Shown: positions 41,501 to 56,500 of the stretch, piece after piece
How positions within the stretch are numbered: position 1 is the stretch's first letter
Layout: each line of letters begins with the position of its first letter
Assembly (NCBI GenBank): GCA_903813345.2
Contig: CAIIXF020000006.1
Location: forward strand, 374,001 to 438,000
Length of the DNA: 64,000 nt
Direction: 5' to 3'
Source: Owenia fusiformis
Taxonomy: Eukaryota > Annelida > Polychaeta > Sabellida > Oweniidae
Made by a program: the position numbers and the translations under genes
The notes under the pieces: model-generated
What the model was told of the DNA's origin: nothing
The model's database searches: none
What the model saw: the letters and a program-made list of their open reading frames with translations, nothing else

Positions 41501-44500
41501 TGCCTTGACATTTACCGAGAATGCCAAAAAACTAATGAGATCTAGATTTTTATACTAAGAATCATCCCTGAAAATTTGAAATTGATCCACCAAACGGTTC
41601 ACCTGAAAACGCGCAGACAAGACTTCACAGACAAGATTTTAGGACCGAAAAATCCAAAATGGCCGACAATAAAAAAGTCCTTATGAGTTTTTGCTGATTT
41701 CTTTTTACAAAATTATCACATATAGCTACTGTTAACAATAAAGTAGGCTTTAAAAGCAAAGTACATCTGAAATTATTTATAAAGCTACTAAATAGTTAAA
41801 GTATGAAAACTCAAAAACACCATTCAATATGATACAAAGTATTATCGCACGCTAACTTTTCTTAAGACATTCAAAATGGCTGACATGACTGAGCTAGCAG
41901 GTCCAAAACCTAATCAGATCTAGAATGAAGTGAGCTGAACAAGATGTTAAAGTTTTAAAAGCAACTGTGAAGCAGTTTTTCTTAAAGTTTGCAGACAAGG
42001 ATTTTAGCATTTGACTTCAAAATGGCCGACAGGAAGTAGGTTTCGAGTTAAATTTTTTTCATCCACATCTATAGGCACTCATAAGTTATTCCTGAAAATT
42101 AGAAGGTGATACCTGTAGCGGTTTTAGAGAAAACTGCCGGACGTACGGACGGACAGACAGACAACCAGACAGACAGACAGACGGACGGACGGACGCGCCT
42201 AGGACGACAATATGGCCCCACACTATGTGGTGGGGACATAATAAAAAGAAAATCATATTTTTTTTAATATATTTTAGGATTTAAGTTTTTTTCAAATTTT
42301 TGAATTTCCTGCCAGTTTAATTTGAAGGGGGAAAACAAGATTGATGCCATTTGATGTAAGAAATATCAGAAAAAAGAAGCTTTACTTTTAATTTTCACTA
42401 TGAACACAGTTTTCCAGTTTAGGTTTTTTGATTGATTCTGACTCTTCATCACAAGGGTCATGTATAGAGATTATAAAATTGAAACCAAAATACATGTATT
42501 GTGCTCAGCATGAATTTGACTGAAATATGTATAATTTCACCAACACAATTACTCAGATGCGAGTAGGTAGTTACCAGTTTTGCCACCAGGTGGCTGATTA
42601 GGGGGAATTAACATGACAGGGTATTACAAAATTCCCTTAAACTTGAATATGCATCAGTTTTAGTGGTTCACTTTTCATATTACCCTTATGTATCTGATAG
42701 TTATACAAATTAAAATATGTCCAGTAAAAGAAAATATAATCTGCCCAACACAAGAAAAGATATTTCACTTTTTGTGGTTTTACAACATGGGGTCTATGGG
42801 GAATCTCCCCGACCTAGAAGTCACATTTTCAAAGAAAATTAAATTTCCAAAGTTGATAAACTCTTTTCAAAACCACATTTCTAAATGTAATTTTACATGT
42901 AGATTCCAAATATGACATCAGTTTGACTAGACTGAATTGTGAGTTTTTAATGACGTAAATTAAGATTATTTCTACTCGCATCTGGGATATTGAAGTGTCA
43001 AAACTGGATGCTCAGTAACTTTGATTGACTATAATCCCTTGATTACCCAGATAAACATCAATTCACTTATCAAGAAATACCATTCAATGTCTATAAAAGA
43101 AAGTAAGCAATGTTTTGGAGGATATGTTTCAAACTTTTTCTATAAATTTACTGACTTAGTATTTGCTCTTTAATTTTTTTTTCAATTCTGACAAAGTGAT
43201 ATGCACTGTCTTTGATGCCAATATTCTTCGTTAATTGTGATAAAAATTAATATTTTTGTACTCTCAGAAGAGGGATAAAATATTGGGGTTTAATAATATG
43301 TGTGATTGATTTGGTTTTTTCAGACATTATACTTTTCAACAAATTCTAAGTCGATATCCAAACTCTTCCCCAGACTTATCCTTTGCACTTTACCAAAACT
43401 GTACCTTAAATTAATGCATATAATGTTCCTCTCACAGCCTTATAAGGTACAGTTATGGTAAAGTGCAAAGGTACAGTCTTATTGGGATCCCTTTAAGGAC
43501 TTCGAAAATTTCATGAAAACACAATTATAGATTTTTGAAAAAAAAATTCAAAATATTCTTGACTGATATGTGTATTTTCATTTTCTTGAAAAATATAGTG
43601 AATATTTTTGTAAAAAATATGATTTCTGGCCCATTTCTGTAACCAATCCCATCATGGCAGATTATTTGTGAAAAGTGTTCTTTAGAAAATGTAGTAAATA
43701 AAGCCTTAAAAACAATTTTCAAGTAGTATTCAAGTGAATTATGCATAATGTAATCCCTACTGAAATGTATCCAGCAGATTTATGTGTGATGATGCATGAC
43801 ACGTGGCATATAAAGGGATCATAATCCAGACTCCCATTATTTATCGTCTCAATTGAACATGAACTATGGTTCATTGAATGGACAAATTCACTGTGAGCTG
43901 TGTTCACTGGCATGTAGCGATTATAGCGGTCCTGTCTTGGCTTATTGAATTGTTACGAAGTTACGTATGCGGTGCGGAAGTTAGAGAGCAAATGACCATC
44001 ATTTCAATGTAATAGTTTATGCAGGAAAATTGAGATTAGGCCATTGGAGTATTTGTTTCATGCATTTGTAAAACGTTACCCACTCATAGGTCATACTTAT
44101 CGTTAAACCAATAACTCAAATATATGCCCTTGTACACCGATCACCTGTTGAAATTAATACAGGCCGATTTCAACAAATGTAAACGGCGATATATTTAAAA
44201 TCGTATTCAAGCATGACCACGTCCCAACTTCTTTTGTTTTCTTTACAACTAAGCTATGACTGCAGTCTATTCAGTGTTGCGTATCGAACCTTGTTTATTA
44301 TAAAAATAGTGCAACAACAAGCAGAATTCACACATTTACCTTATACTTATTCTCAACTGAAGACATTGAATTTATCTCTTAGGTTTTACATTATAAATAT
44401 CTTAACATGCAGAATACGAAAATAGAGGCTTAGGCCCAACTTTGTATGAATTTTATGAGAATAATCTGATTTTAGAGAAATGAAAAGAAAAATGTCCACA

Positions 44501-47500
44501 CACTACACAAAATATTTATGGTTCCCCGGGAATACGTATGTGCTGCTTGTATATTAGAATCGTATTCCAGTTACAGAAAGAAGTACATATCATGCTAAAC
44601 TATATACAACAGTTATGCACTTGTAGGTTTTGGATACAGGGAATATCCCGAGGGATATATAATATGTCTTCCCTTGGTCCCTTCGGTCCCTCGGGAAGAT
44701 ATATTGTATATCCCTCGGGATATTCCCTGTATCCAAAACCTCCAATTGCATAACCCCTATATATTGGCCAAGGGATAATCCCAATATCCTGACTATATGA
44801 TAATATGTTTATCCCATACCAATCTTGGTCATCTGGTTCACATTGTTAAATCGTGGAAATATTTTAGAATATTCATGTCCAGTTTTGTTTTTCTTGGCCG
44901 TGGGCGGATTTTCATGTTCTCTCAAATACCGGATTTTCTCGCATATAAGCCCTGGGCGTATAACTGAAAGAAGGGGTAATTTCGTCTGTTATTTTACCTC
45001 TTATTTTTCGCCCATGGGCGTATAAGTGTACTACTTTCGATTTTTGGCCCAGTGGGCGTAAAGGTGGGCATCAGCCATCTTCCTCAAAGACTACCGTACC
45101 TACTCGGTTGTAGTCCTACCGCATGTTTTGTAAGAATTATAAAGGAAATGCCACCTACAACCTTGGACTTAATGTTGAAACAAAGTAACAACAGAACGAT
45201 CCACCACTGCCACTTGCGGCACAGCGTTGAACTTAATGTTGAAACAAAGTAACGACAGAACGATCTGCCAGTGACAAAATACCCTTGAATTTATTCAAAA
45301 AATCAATAAATAGTCATTTTTTATAGGCCCATGGGCGTATAAGCGTTCTACATTCGATTTTTGGCCCATGGGCCTAAATTTAGGGGGGGGGGTATATGCG
45401 AGAAAATCCGGTAATCCCATATTTATTTTCTCGAATTTTTTATTGATAAAGTGGATGCCCTTTCCCTTTTTTTAACTATCAAACAGACCCTGATTGTCTG
45501 TGTTTTCTCCATTGCCGTTAACAGTCATTCCGCGAACGTTACAAATTATGAACAAATATGCAAGCGGCGATTATGACGTAGCGGGCAGATATACTACATC
45601 TGCCCGCTTGGAGCGGGACGTAAAGCTTTATCTCATGGTTGCAAGGAGGATATAGATCGAATATCACATGATGATATATTTGATATGTGGATCAAGATAT
45701 CATATTTTATCAAACAATTTACAAACCATCGAATATCACTTTTAAACTATCGAATATCACATCTTAAATAGAGGATATCCTATGATTAATGAGTGATATG
45801 ATTTTTATCCACGAATGGATATGATATCTGCACGAGTGAGCGTAGCGAGAGAGTGCAGATACATGTATCAACATCCATGAGTGGATTAAAATCATATCAC
45901 GAGTAAATCATAGGATGTTCTTTATATTCCATAGTTAAAGTCATCATCAGAATCTTCGGGAATTAAGTGATCTAAAACGAATTTTCCAAACGATACGGCG
46001 ATATTGACACTTAGCCTCGTTTTGAGTCTGAAGTAGCAAAAATCCATAAACCATGGCATACGGCGCCGCATGTCATGGCTAAAACACCGTATGCTATGGT
46101 TAAGTGAAAATTTGCCAAAAATATCATATTTTACCACTGATTTCAAAAATACCGTTTTTATTTTGACATGTTATCCTATGGATATCATGCTAACTATGGA
46201 ATAATATAGGAATATCCTATGGCTCTGAAATATCACTTATATCCATGAGTGGATATTGATATCTTCGCGAGTGAGCGCAGCGAATGAGTGAAGATACTGA
46301 TATCCATGAGTGGATATAAGTGATATTTTTGAAAAACTATAGGATTGTCCGTTTATCCCATTTGGAATTATTATCCAGCGAACATTGAATAGTCAGATAA
46401 ATTGTAATGGAAATTCCATTTCGTCTGACATTTTGATTGCGATAATTCAACGAACGTCATATACGTGACGTAACAGAGTGGTTTGTATTTAATGCGAACG
46501 CCGTAAAAACAGGATCCCAAAAAAATAAAAATATATAATAAATATATAATTCAATTCAATTCAATTCAATTTATTTCATAATTCTTATATAATATACACT
46601 ATAAAAACAAGCCGCTACCTAGTGGGTATATGTTGCGGTCTAACAGAAATCATTAAAATGACATCTAGACTACATATAAAAGAAAACACTTATATTATGT
46701 TACATGTAGGTATATAAAAATGGTATTAACAATTAATCTAAGGATGCACAATGTAAAAATGTTACAAAAATCAGGTATCAGTATAAAATCAACAGTATAG
46801 TATGATATTGGTATTATACATTATCGATAGATGAGTAGTTTTTTATATGAAGATTTGAAAATATTTAGAGTGGAGCATTTTTTAATATCATGTGGTAGAG
46901 CATTCCAAAGATTAGGACCTAGATAGCGAAGGGAAAGTTTAGAGCATTTAGGGATATGAAAATAATGCAATTGTCTTGTGTAATGATGATGAATATTAAT
47001 GTTGATATCAAACAAGTCTTGAAATAGATTTTTTGGAAGACTGGGGTGCTTATTAAAGATTTTGTACATGAACTGACCAGTACAATATCTGTTGACATCA
47101 AAAATATTTAATATGTTAAGATCTTCAAATAAAGGAGCGGAGTGAGAAGGTCTATCCTTATTTAAAGCTAGCCTTAAGAATTGTTTCTGCAGTTTATGTA
47201 GACGATCATAAAATGATTTAAATGTGTTACCCCAGATTATGTTGCAATAATTTAATTGAGAGTGTATCAATGAGTAGTAAATTGTTTTGAAACCGTCTAT
47301 TTGAAGTAGATGTTTAATGTGATAAAGAGAACCAATGACGCGAGAAATCTTTGTTTTGATTTTATGTGCTCTTTAAATTTCAAGTTTTTATCAATAATAA
47401 TTCCAAGAAAGTCAATTTTATTCCGGAAATTTATGTTCTCATTGCGTATTTTGAGATTCAGATTTGTTTGATTTTTTTTGGGGTCCAAATAGAATAGCAT

Positions 47501-50500
47501 TGGTTTTGCCAATATTAAGTGAAAGTTTGTTTGCTTTTATCCAGTCATCTATTGAATTCAAGTTTGCATTAGTTCTAGTCATAAGTTCATTTAAATCATA
47601 ATCACTATCAAGAAGATTGGTGTCATCAGCAAACATAATAAATTTTAGATTAGGGTCAACAAAAGGCAGATCATTTATGTAAAGAATAAATAATAGTGGT
47701 CCAAGTACCGAGCCCTGCGGAACACCACAATTTAGAGATGATTGTTTAGATTCATAATTGTTAATGGTGACATATTGTTTGCAGTCTTTTAGATAACTTT
47801 CAAACCAGGACTTAGCTATTCCTCTGATGCCATAATATTCAAGTTTTTGTATCAAAATGTCATGATTAATAGTGTCAAAGGCCTTGGAAAAATCTAATGT
47901 TATGCCAATGCTCGTTTTCCCCAAATCAGTTGATTTTCGAATTTGTTCAATGAAATATAAAATGGCCATGTAGGTAGAGTTGAATTTCTGAAATCCAAAT
48001 TGATATGTAAAAATAATTTCAAAACGTTCTAAAAAACCAGTGAGTTTGGCGTGCATGAGCTTTTCTAACAATTTAGAAAATACCGATAAAACTGAAATTG
48101 GTCTATAGTTCGAAGGATTTGTAGTGACTCCTTTTTTAAATACAGGTGTTACTTTGGCCAATTTGAGGGCGTCTGGGAAAATACCAGATTTAAAAGATAA
48201 GTTAAATATATACAAGAGCGGATCAATTAAAAACTGTCTTACAGACTTAATAAGTGATGGTAGAATCCCATCAGGTCCAGGCGAGGAAGATTTTAGAAGA
48301 CATATTTCTAATTCAAGCTCAGTTTTTGAGGTCTTTTTGAGATTAATAGATGATTGAACTTTTTGAGCTCTTGCTAGGTATTCATAAACAATCGTTTTGC
48401 TGAATTAATAAAAAAAATTGAAAAAATCAAAACCATCGAATATCACTTTTGAAACCATCGAATATCAATTTGAAACCATCGAATATCACCTTTCAAAAAG
48501 TGATATTCGATGGTTTCAAAAGTGATATTCGATGATTTGGGAATTGTTTGCTAAAATATGATATCTTCATCCACGTATCAATTATATCTTCACGTGAAGT
48601 CATATGCAAAGTCATTATATTGCATTTCCACTTTTTGGAAGCGGGAAGATACGACCCGAAGCGGGAAGATATGCACTGAAGCGGGAGATATGACGGGAGA
48701 TATGGAGGTTCTTGATATGGAAACCTCAAAATCAGGATACGGGATATATCTTACCAACTTATCTCCCTAAAACCCTACTTGGCATAGGATAAATCAAGAT
48801 AATTTCTACTCGCATCTAGTCTATTCCACATGTTTGGGAAAAGTGTACAGGAAAATCTCCATGTTCAATTGATGTATGATCAACCCTCATAGGGGTCCGA
48901 AACCCAGTTGTCCGAAACTCAATTCTCCGAAACCCAGTTGTCTGAAACCAAGTTCTCCGAAAATTAGGGGATCTTATCAAAAAATACAATTTCTTAAAAC
49001 GAATCTTGTTGCAACCTCTGCGAATCACGACAGCATAACATTTGAATCACGTTGACATCATTGCAAAATTAGGCTAAATATGCTGAGTCAAGACGTTAAT
49101 TAGCCCACGAAAGTTCATGGGTAACTTGAGAACTACAAAATACAACCAAATACTTTTCGAACGTACAATAGCAATATTTCTCACCCAACGTCTTCATAGT
49201 TTTAGGAACGTATTTTAAACGCATGATAGCCAAATATATCAAGATACTATATCTGCCTAAATGAAGTTATCTAGTGTTGACAAAGTTTTGAAATATATTT
49301 TATCCAGATCCATCAGAAATTAACTTATCCAATACATTTGTTCATAAGAATTCTTTAATTCTACCTCGTTCCCATTACGTCCTCAGACAGACAAGAAATT
49401 GAAGTCACACGTGCGTGGCATATTTATACGTATACGCACTTTCTCTGATTATTGTCAAACAAATACATTTCAGGAGAAGAACATAAAAAAAAATGCCTGA
49501 AACGAATGCCGAAACATAAATCCCAAGTGATTAAGTTTAGAATGTTTTATTCTTTTACGATTTGATAAGAGACTGAGACTAAGAAATTAAATGCGACGAA
49601 ATATTTTGACAACGTAATTTGTATACTGTTTTATTCTTAAAGTTCTATACCTTATTTTATCTGTTTCAAAATGTTTCATTTTATTTTGCCTATATAAAAG
49701 AGATTGAAGAAGATAAGATAAACTGTTCCGTAATATATATTGCGTTTTAATAACCTTTTTTAGAATCACAATGTAAAATAAATCTCCCGTTCCTGCCATT
49801 CTGGTAACGCCATGCAATGGATGCAATTCAAAGTGAGAGAGAGATCTATGAATATCAGAATGCGTCCATGCCATTAATTTGGCCAAATACATGGCATGAA
49901 ACTGACGTAAGCTTAAGTAAGCTACGCCCCCCCCCCCCTTCTCTGGTAAATTATGACTTTATTTTTCGGAGTAATGGGTTTCGGACAACTGGGTTTCGGG
50001 GAATTGGGTTTCGGACAACTGGGTTTCGGACAACTGGGGTGTCAATATATACGAATCGAATGTATTCTCGTGTGCATTACAATATCCCCATTGAAACATT
50101 TTTGGCCTGCAATGGACGTATAATGAATTAGAATATGAGGCCGTGTTATCATTCTAATGTAAAATCATGGTATTTACTTTAGTATTGGGTTGCAAGTTAA
50201 TATCAGATTCAATGCAAATTAATCATCTAATATCAGATGCGCGATCAGTCCAATAATCTAATTTCAGGTCATCAGTTCGATATCTAGCACTTGTTCTAAC
50301 GACACGGTATTACTAGACTATCATATTATAAATACACACACATATAAAACAATCAAACTGGTACACGATACATGCACGACTGCTCTTTCAATTGAGTATA
50401 AATGCTGATAAACTTACCCGGAAGCCAAGACATACACGTTTAGACGATGCTATTTTCAGTTCAGTGTAAGAGTAAATGCCCGGATATCGAGGCTTTTTCG

Positions 50501-53500
50501 TGTAAAGTTTTAACCAAGCATCTAAAATCGGGTTATATTGCGTGTAGAATTTATCGATATCAGGGCCGCTACATGCCAGTGTGTGTTCTCCACCACTTTT
50601 ATTTTTAGCTGTACAGATCCAAAATTGAATTAGGCAACATTTTCAGTTGCAAAATAGTGATGGAGAACACAGCTCATATAGTTTTCTAAAACATTTCTGC
50701 CACCATTTTGGATACAATAACACCTATCAAGACGTACCGTTGTGTTGGATGTGATAAACAGAGTCCAGCTGTCTCTAGGAAAAAAGTAACTAAATCTAAC
50801 ACTCTTGGCAAATTATGGAAAGAAAAAGAATTTCACAAAGATCCCCCTAATAATTCAGTTATATGTTACAAATGCCGGATTACACTCACAGGACCCAAAA
50901 ACATTCCTTGTAACCCTCCCCAACCAGCAGATGAAGGTGAAAAAACAGATAATACATCTATGAAAATACAAATCCCCTTTCTCATGACTACAAAGTCTAA
51001 GAAGAGGTGCATTGTTTGTGAGAAGCAGATTAAATCACAAGAAATGAAAGTTTTTATATTTTCATCCTGCTTTTACTTAAACTATTTTTGATAGGAGTTG
51101 ATAAGTATAACTAGACATGTAAATTGAACAAGTTCAATTTAAGACTCCAGATTTCACATTTTTTTTAAGCTGAGTCATCCAGAACTTGTAAGCTGAGTCA
51201 TTCAGAATAAGCTGAGTCAGCTAGAATATAGACATTTAGACAACTTTTAAGAAGGCTATCTTCGACTCTATTAGCTTAACATAGGGATATCATCATATCG
51301 ACTTTTCGAGACTTCAAACCGCTATAACTATCTAACCAGAAGTTAGATCGAAATTTGGTTTAAAGATTCTGATTCCTGAGAAAATTCTACCCTTAATTCA
51401 TAACTCATACGTTAAATTTGGATAATTTTTTATTTTGACCTACATTTCGGACACCATATCTCAAAAGAGGGTCAAAAAACTTTCTGACGGCAGAAGGCTA
51501 ACACTATAAGCACACTCTTTGCTACCTGTATACAAAATTTTGAAGCAAATCCTTAAAGTGTAATGTCAGAATCGCAAAAATAAGGAAAAACTATGAATTT
51601 GACCTAGATTTTGACCAAGGCATTTTTGCGTCCAAATTTTAAAGCTAGATAGCCTTCGAGGTCCCCTCCTTTCATAGGCTTTCAGAATATTAAGCTGTAC
51701 TCAGTCTTTATCTGGTATTTTACACTTCAAAAAATCCTTTTTCTCATTGACATAACATGGGGCACCAAATTTAGCGATTTTTGAGCTTTCAAAACCCCAT
51801 AACTTTCGAACCGGAAGTCGGATCGTAATTTGGTTTGCAGATTTGGATTCCTGACAAAATTCTACCCCTAATTCATAACTCATACGTTAAATTTGGAATT
51901 TTTTTATTTTGACCTACTTTTTGGACACGCCATAACTTCCGAACCGGTAGTCGGATCGAAATTTGGTTTGCAGATTCGGATTCCTGAGAAGATTCTACCC
52001 TTAATTCATAACTCATACGTTGAATCTGGAGAACTTTTTATTTTGACCTACTTTTCGGACACCATATCTCAAAAGTGGGTCAAAATACTTTCTGACGGCA
52101 AAAGGCTAACACTATTAGCACACTCTTTGCTACCTGTATACAAAATTTTGAAGTAAATTATTAAAGTGTAGTGTCAGAATCGTAAAAATAAGGAAAAACT
52201 ATGAATTTGACCTTGATTTTGACCTAGGCATTTTGGTGTCCAAATTTTGAAGCTATGTAGCTTTTGAGGTCCCCTTCTTTTATAAGCATTCATTATGTTA
52301 AGCTGTACTCAGTCAATAACCTGTATTTTACACTTCGAAAAAGTCTTTTTTCCCATTGACTTAACATAGGCACCAAATTTAGCGATTTTGAGCTTTCAAA
52401 ACGCCATAACTTCCGAACCGGAAGTCTGATCCAAATTCGGTTTGCAGATTTGGATTCCTGAGAAAATTCTACATCTTTTTCATAGCTCACACATTCGATT
52501 TGGAGCATGTTTAGGCGTGACCTACATTTCGGACGCCGTATCTCAAAATCGGTAAGAGTAATCAAAATTCTGATGTCATATCTTTGATTCGCCTTTTTCT
52601 AAGCTACACGATGAAAAAAAGATGAAGGAGTTACGAAGAATATTGACGAAGATATGATGAAGAATGTTGAAAATGTAAGATTTGACCTAGTTCTTGACCT
52701 TTGACCTAGATAAAAATTTGACCTAATTTCCCAGAAAGCCGGTTTCAGTCTTTAGTTAACCATGTAAGTTGGATTAAGTAAGCTGTTATAGTTGACGAGA
52801 AATTTGGTGAGGAGGAAGAAAAAAGAAAGAAAAATAATAATAATAATAATAATAATAATAAAGAAAACAGGCAAAAACAATAGACTCCAGATTTTCAATC
52901 TGGAGTCTAATAAGTGACCAAATATGTTTAAAAGTATTGATATTTATCAAACATTAGGGGTCGGGTCAAAATATCGATGTCCGTCAAAAAATGTAATTAA
53001 TTTTGTTAGGGAGAGGGGGTGAAACCCTGATTTCATTAGGTGACGGACATCGATATTTTGACCCGACCCCTTAGAAACTGTACATTCAACTTTCAGCAAC
53101 TGTACCTATTGGTATCAATAAATACTAATATGTTGTATCAAAGCTTTAGAATATTAATATCAAATATATTACAATACAATATTTTGACAGTATACCAGAA
53201 CATGTATTTTGACTATAAAAATGTCAAACATTTTCCTTGGGTTAAGTATGGTGCAAATACTACTCAAATGCTATTAAGATACCTATTCCCCATGGAAATC
53301 AATGTAAAGTCAGGTTAAACCCGTGATTTGATTTTATTTAGGTATGTTTAAGGAAATTACTTGATCATTAGATTGATTTTACCAACTTGACCTTTTTGCA
53401 CCCATTTGACCTAATTTTGAAATATTATTGTGAAGTACATTTGTGAGGATACTCTAGATGCAAAATAAGTTTGATTCTGATGGGGGCAGAAAAGGGGGTC

Positions 53501-56500
53501 TGTTGGGACAGTATCTTTCCAGTGTGCTTATGGCATTTCGAGATAATGGTTTTTCCATAGTCAAAGATTACCATAGAAATACTGTAACCCTATTATTTAT
53601 ATTTGCAAGAAGGATGAATCAATAGTGTTTAAATCCACCATAAGATGCACAGAATACCACGATTGGCATCATTGAGATACAAAAAGCCTATGAGTGAATT
53701 TTCTTGAAATTAGATAGACTAAACATTGATTATATGGGGGATTAGTAAAAAATGATTAAATTACAAATAAATTCCAAATAACCTACAAAATGTCTAAAAA
53801 ATAGCAAACTGTATCAACCATTTTAGTCATGATATAAAAAGACTGAGCACAAATAATATACTCACTATTTTTTTATGTTTACCCCCTACCCTCTGTTAAT
53901 AAAGGGGTGAGGTTGTTATGATTTTTTTCTTCCTATCAATTAGTCAATTAGACAAACCACTGTCATACTTTCTTGACATATCAAACGATACTTGAGCAAT
54001 GTTGTTGAATTGTTTTATTGGTATCAATGATACAAACTAAGCTACGAGTGAATATTCTTGATAATAGGTATACTCAACATTGAATTGGGGGGGGGGGGGG
54101 GTAGTAAAAAGCTTAAAATCACAAATAAATATTCCAAATATCCTGCAAAATGTCTAATAAATAGCGAACTGTATATTAATTGATCATTTTAAGCATGATA
54201 AAAAGAGTTTGCAAATAATAATACACTTACTAGGTTTTTTCATGTTGACCCTTACCTTCTGCTGAAAAGGGGGTGAGACTGTTATGATTTTTTTTCTCTA
54301 CATTAATAAAACACATCAATTTCATACTTTTTGGATCTATCAAATGTTTTTAGAACACTGTTGAGGAATTGTTTTATAGGCTTTGGTACACTACTGCGAA
54401 AGAGAATACTCTCGAAATTAGGTATTCTCAACATTGATATCAGGGTACATAATGGAAAATCTGAAGTAATATTATAAAAGTGAATTGAGGGTAGTAAAAG
54501 GCTTAAAATCACAAATTCGTTCAAAATATCCTGCAAAATTTCTCATAAATGGTGAACTTTATATTGATTGACAATCTTAAGTAGGATAAAAAAAGAATTT
54601 GCACAAATAATGTACTCACAAAATATTTTTTTCACATTGACCCCCTCCCTGTTGAAGAAGGGGTGGGTTTGTTGGAATTTTTTCTTTCAATATTGACTGG
54701 ACATATCACTGTCATACTTTGCGACTCTATCAAATGATAGCAAGGTTGTGGATTTTTTTTATAGGCATTAATGTGCTACAACAAAAGTTATGAGGGAATA
54801 TTCTTGAAATAAGATATACTCAAAATTGAATTGGGGGTAGTAAAATGTTTAAAATCACAAATAAATTAAAAATATCCTGCAGAATGCCTAATAAATAGTG
54901 ACCTTGTATCAATTGACCGTTTTGGGTAGTTATGAGGAACTTGGACATAAATAAGGCCCACAATTTTTTTTTTCTATTTAGGCAGCCAAATAATTTTAGG
55001 GGAGGGGTCTACACTCATTTTCTTTTGTAATAACAGCTCTTCATCTTGTTCGGGCAGATAAAATTCATTCCAATATAATGTTGTTTCATCATACAAAGAT
55101 TCACAATATATCTTCGTGTCAATGAACAAAACAACATTTTTTGGTAATGAGGATCTTGTACTAATCAGTAAATGCATTGTAAAAATATACAAGAACACAA
55201 ACGTGTACAAAATGTCTCCACCTATGGGTGATCCCGTCAAATGGTTATCCTAAAAATGAGTAGACAAGACTTTACTGACACAATTTGTAATACTGCTCCA
55301 AACATAAATAGGGTCGCCTTCATGGACTGCCGTCCTTTTTGTCTCTTCCCCCTGGTCTACGACAGAAAAAACACAATTATCAACTTTGTGGAGGACACAT
55401 CTTATTTCTTCAAATGCTGTCATATGACAGCAAAGATTATAGGTCCAAGGTTTTGGTGCTTTCCTGCCCATTGAGGGCACCTTTCTTTGTTATGATCAGT
55501 CAGTTGTGGTCTCTTAAAAAATCTCATGGCCTTGCATCCGTTATAAAGAAATCACTGGTTGTCTGTAGCTTTTGAACACGGGTTTTGGGGTGAGACAGCC
55601 ATTCATCTCGTAGACTACTGGTTGACTTAAAGCGATTTTGATGACATAAATGCAGCAGGTGGTGGTCTTTTCTTACTTTTTTCCCTCTAGGGCTACTATT
55701 GCTGTGACCTGGAGTTCTATTCCAGTGCCTTTGGTACCACTGCAAAATTTTAGAGACTGTTCCTGACACGCCCCTAGGGTCCTGGCAATGGCAGTTTGTT
55801 TCATGCCAGAGAGCGCCATCCCTATGACCTGTCATGCTCTTTTTCGCTTATTCTATGGGGCATGCCTTCTAAAAACTCTTCCAACTCTAAATTAAATTTT
55901 CATAAAATGTACACAATGATTACAACTAAGATTTGGACACCTCTTTCAAGTTACCAATATCATGAGGTCATGGGGTCACCTGAGTGAATACAAGTTTAAT
56001 CAACCATAAATGTTTTAACTTTTCATAGCAATCAGTTTTATATGCAAAACTGATGAGGTAATGAGAACACATAACAAATTTTCATCAAAATGTTATCATT
56101 TTGTAGAAATTCCATCAAACAGTTCGTATCTATAAAATATTCCATATTTATGAGCAACAGTGTATAAATGTAATAATAAAAGCAGTATATATATTATAAA
56201 AATCAGATGAATTTATTTTTGTTCATGGGGAGATCATAATGGAGGATGCACTAGATCCTTTGAAATTGATCTACCAAACGATTCACCTGAAAATACGTAG
56301 ATGAGACTTTACAGACAAGACTTTAGGATTGAAAAATCCAAAATGGCTGATAATAAAATAGTGATTATGAGTTTTTGCTGATTTCTTTTTACAAAATTAT
56401 CACATATAAATACTGTTAACAATGACATAGGCTTTTACAACAAAGTACACCTGAAGTTATTTATAAAGCTACTAAATAGTTTTTGACTTCAAAATGGTCA

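Noticed and set aside
42160-42200. gacagacagacggacgg tract as an independent microsatellite
   Set aside because: Equivalent tracts occur at the same place in the other copies of the element, so it is part of the transposon end.
45922-46146. 74-codon minus-strand ORF
   Set aside because: Lies within the palindromic repeat cluster and has no conserved motif.
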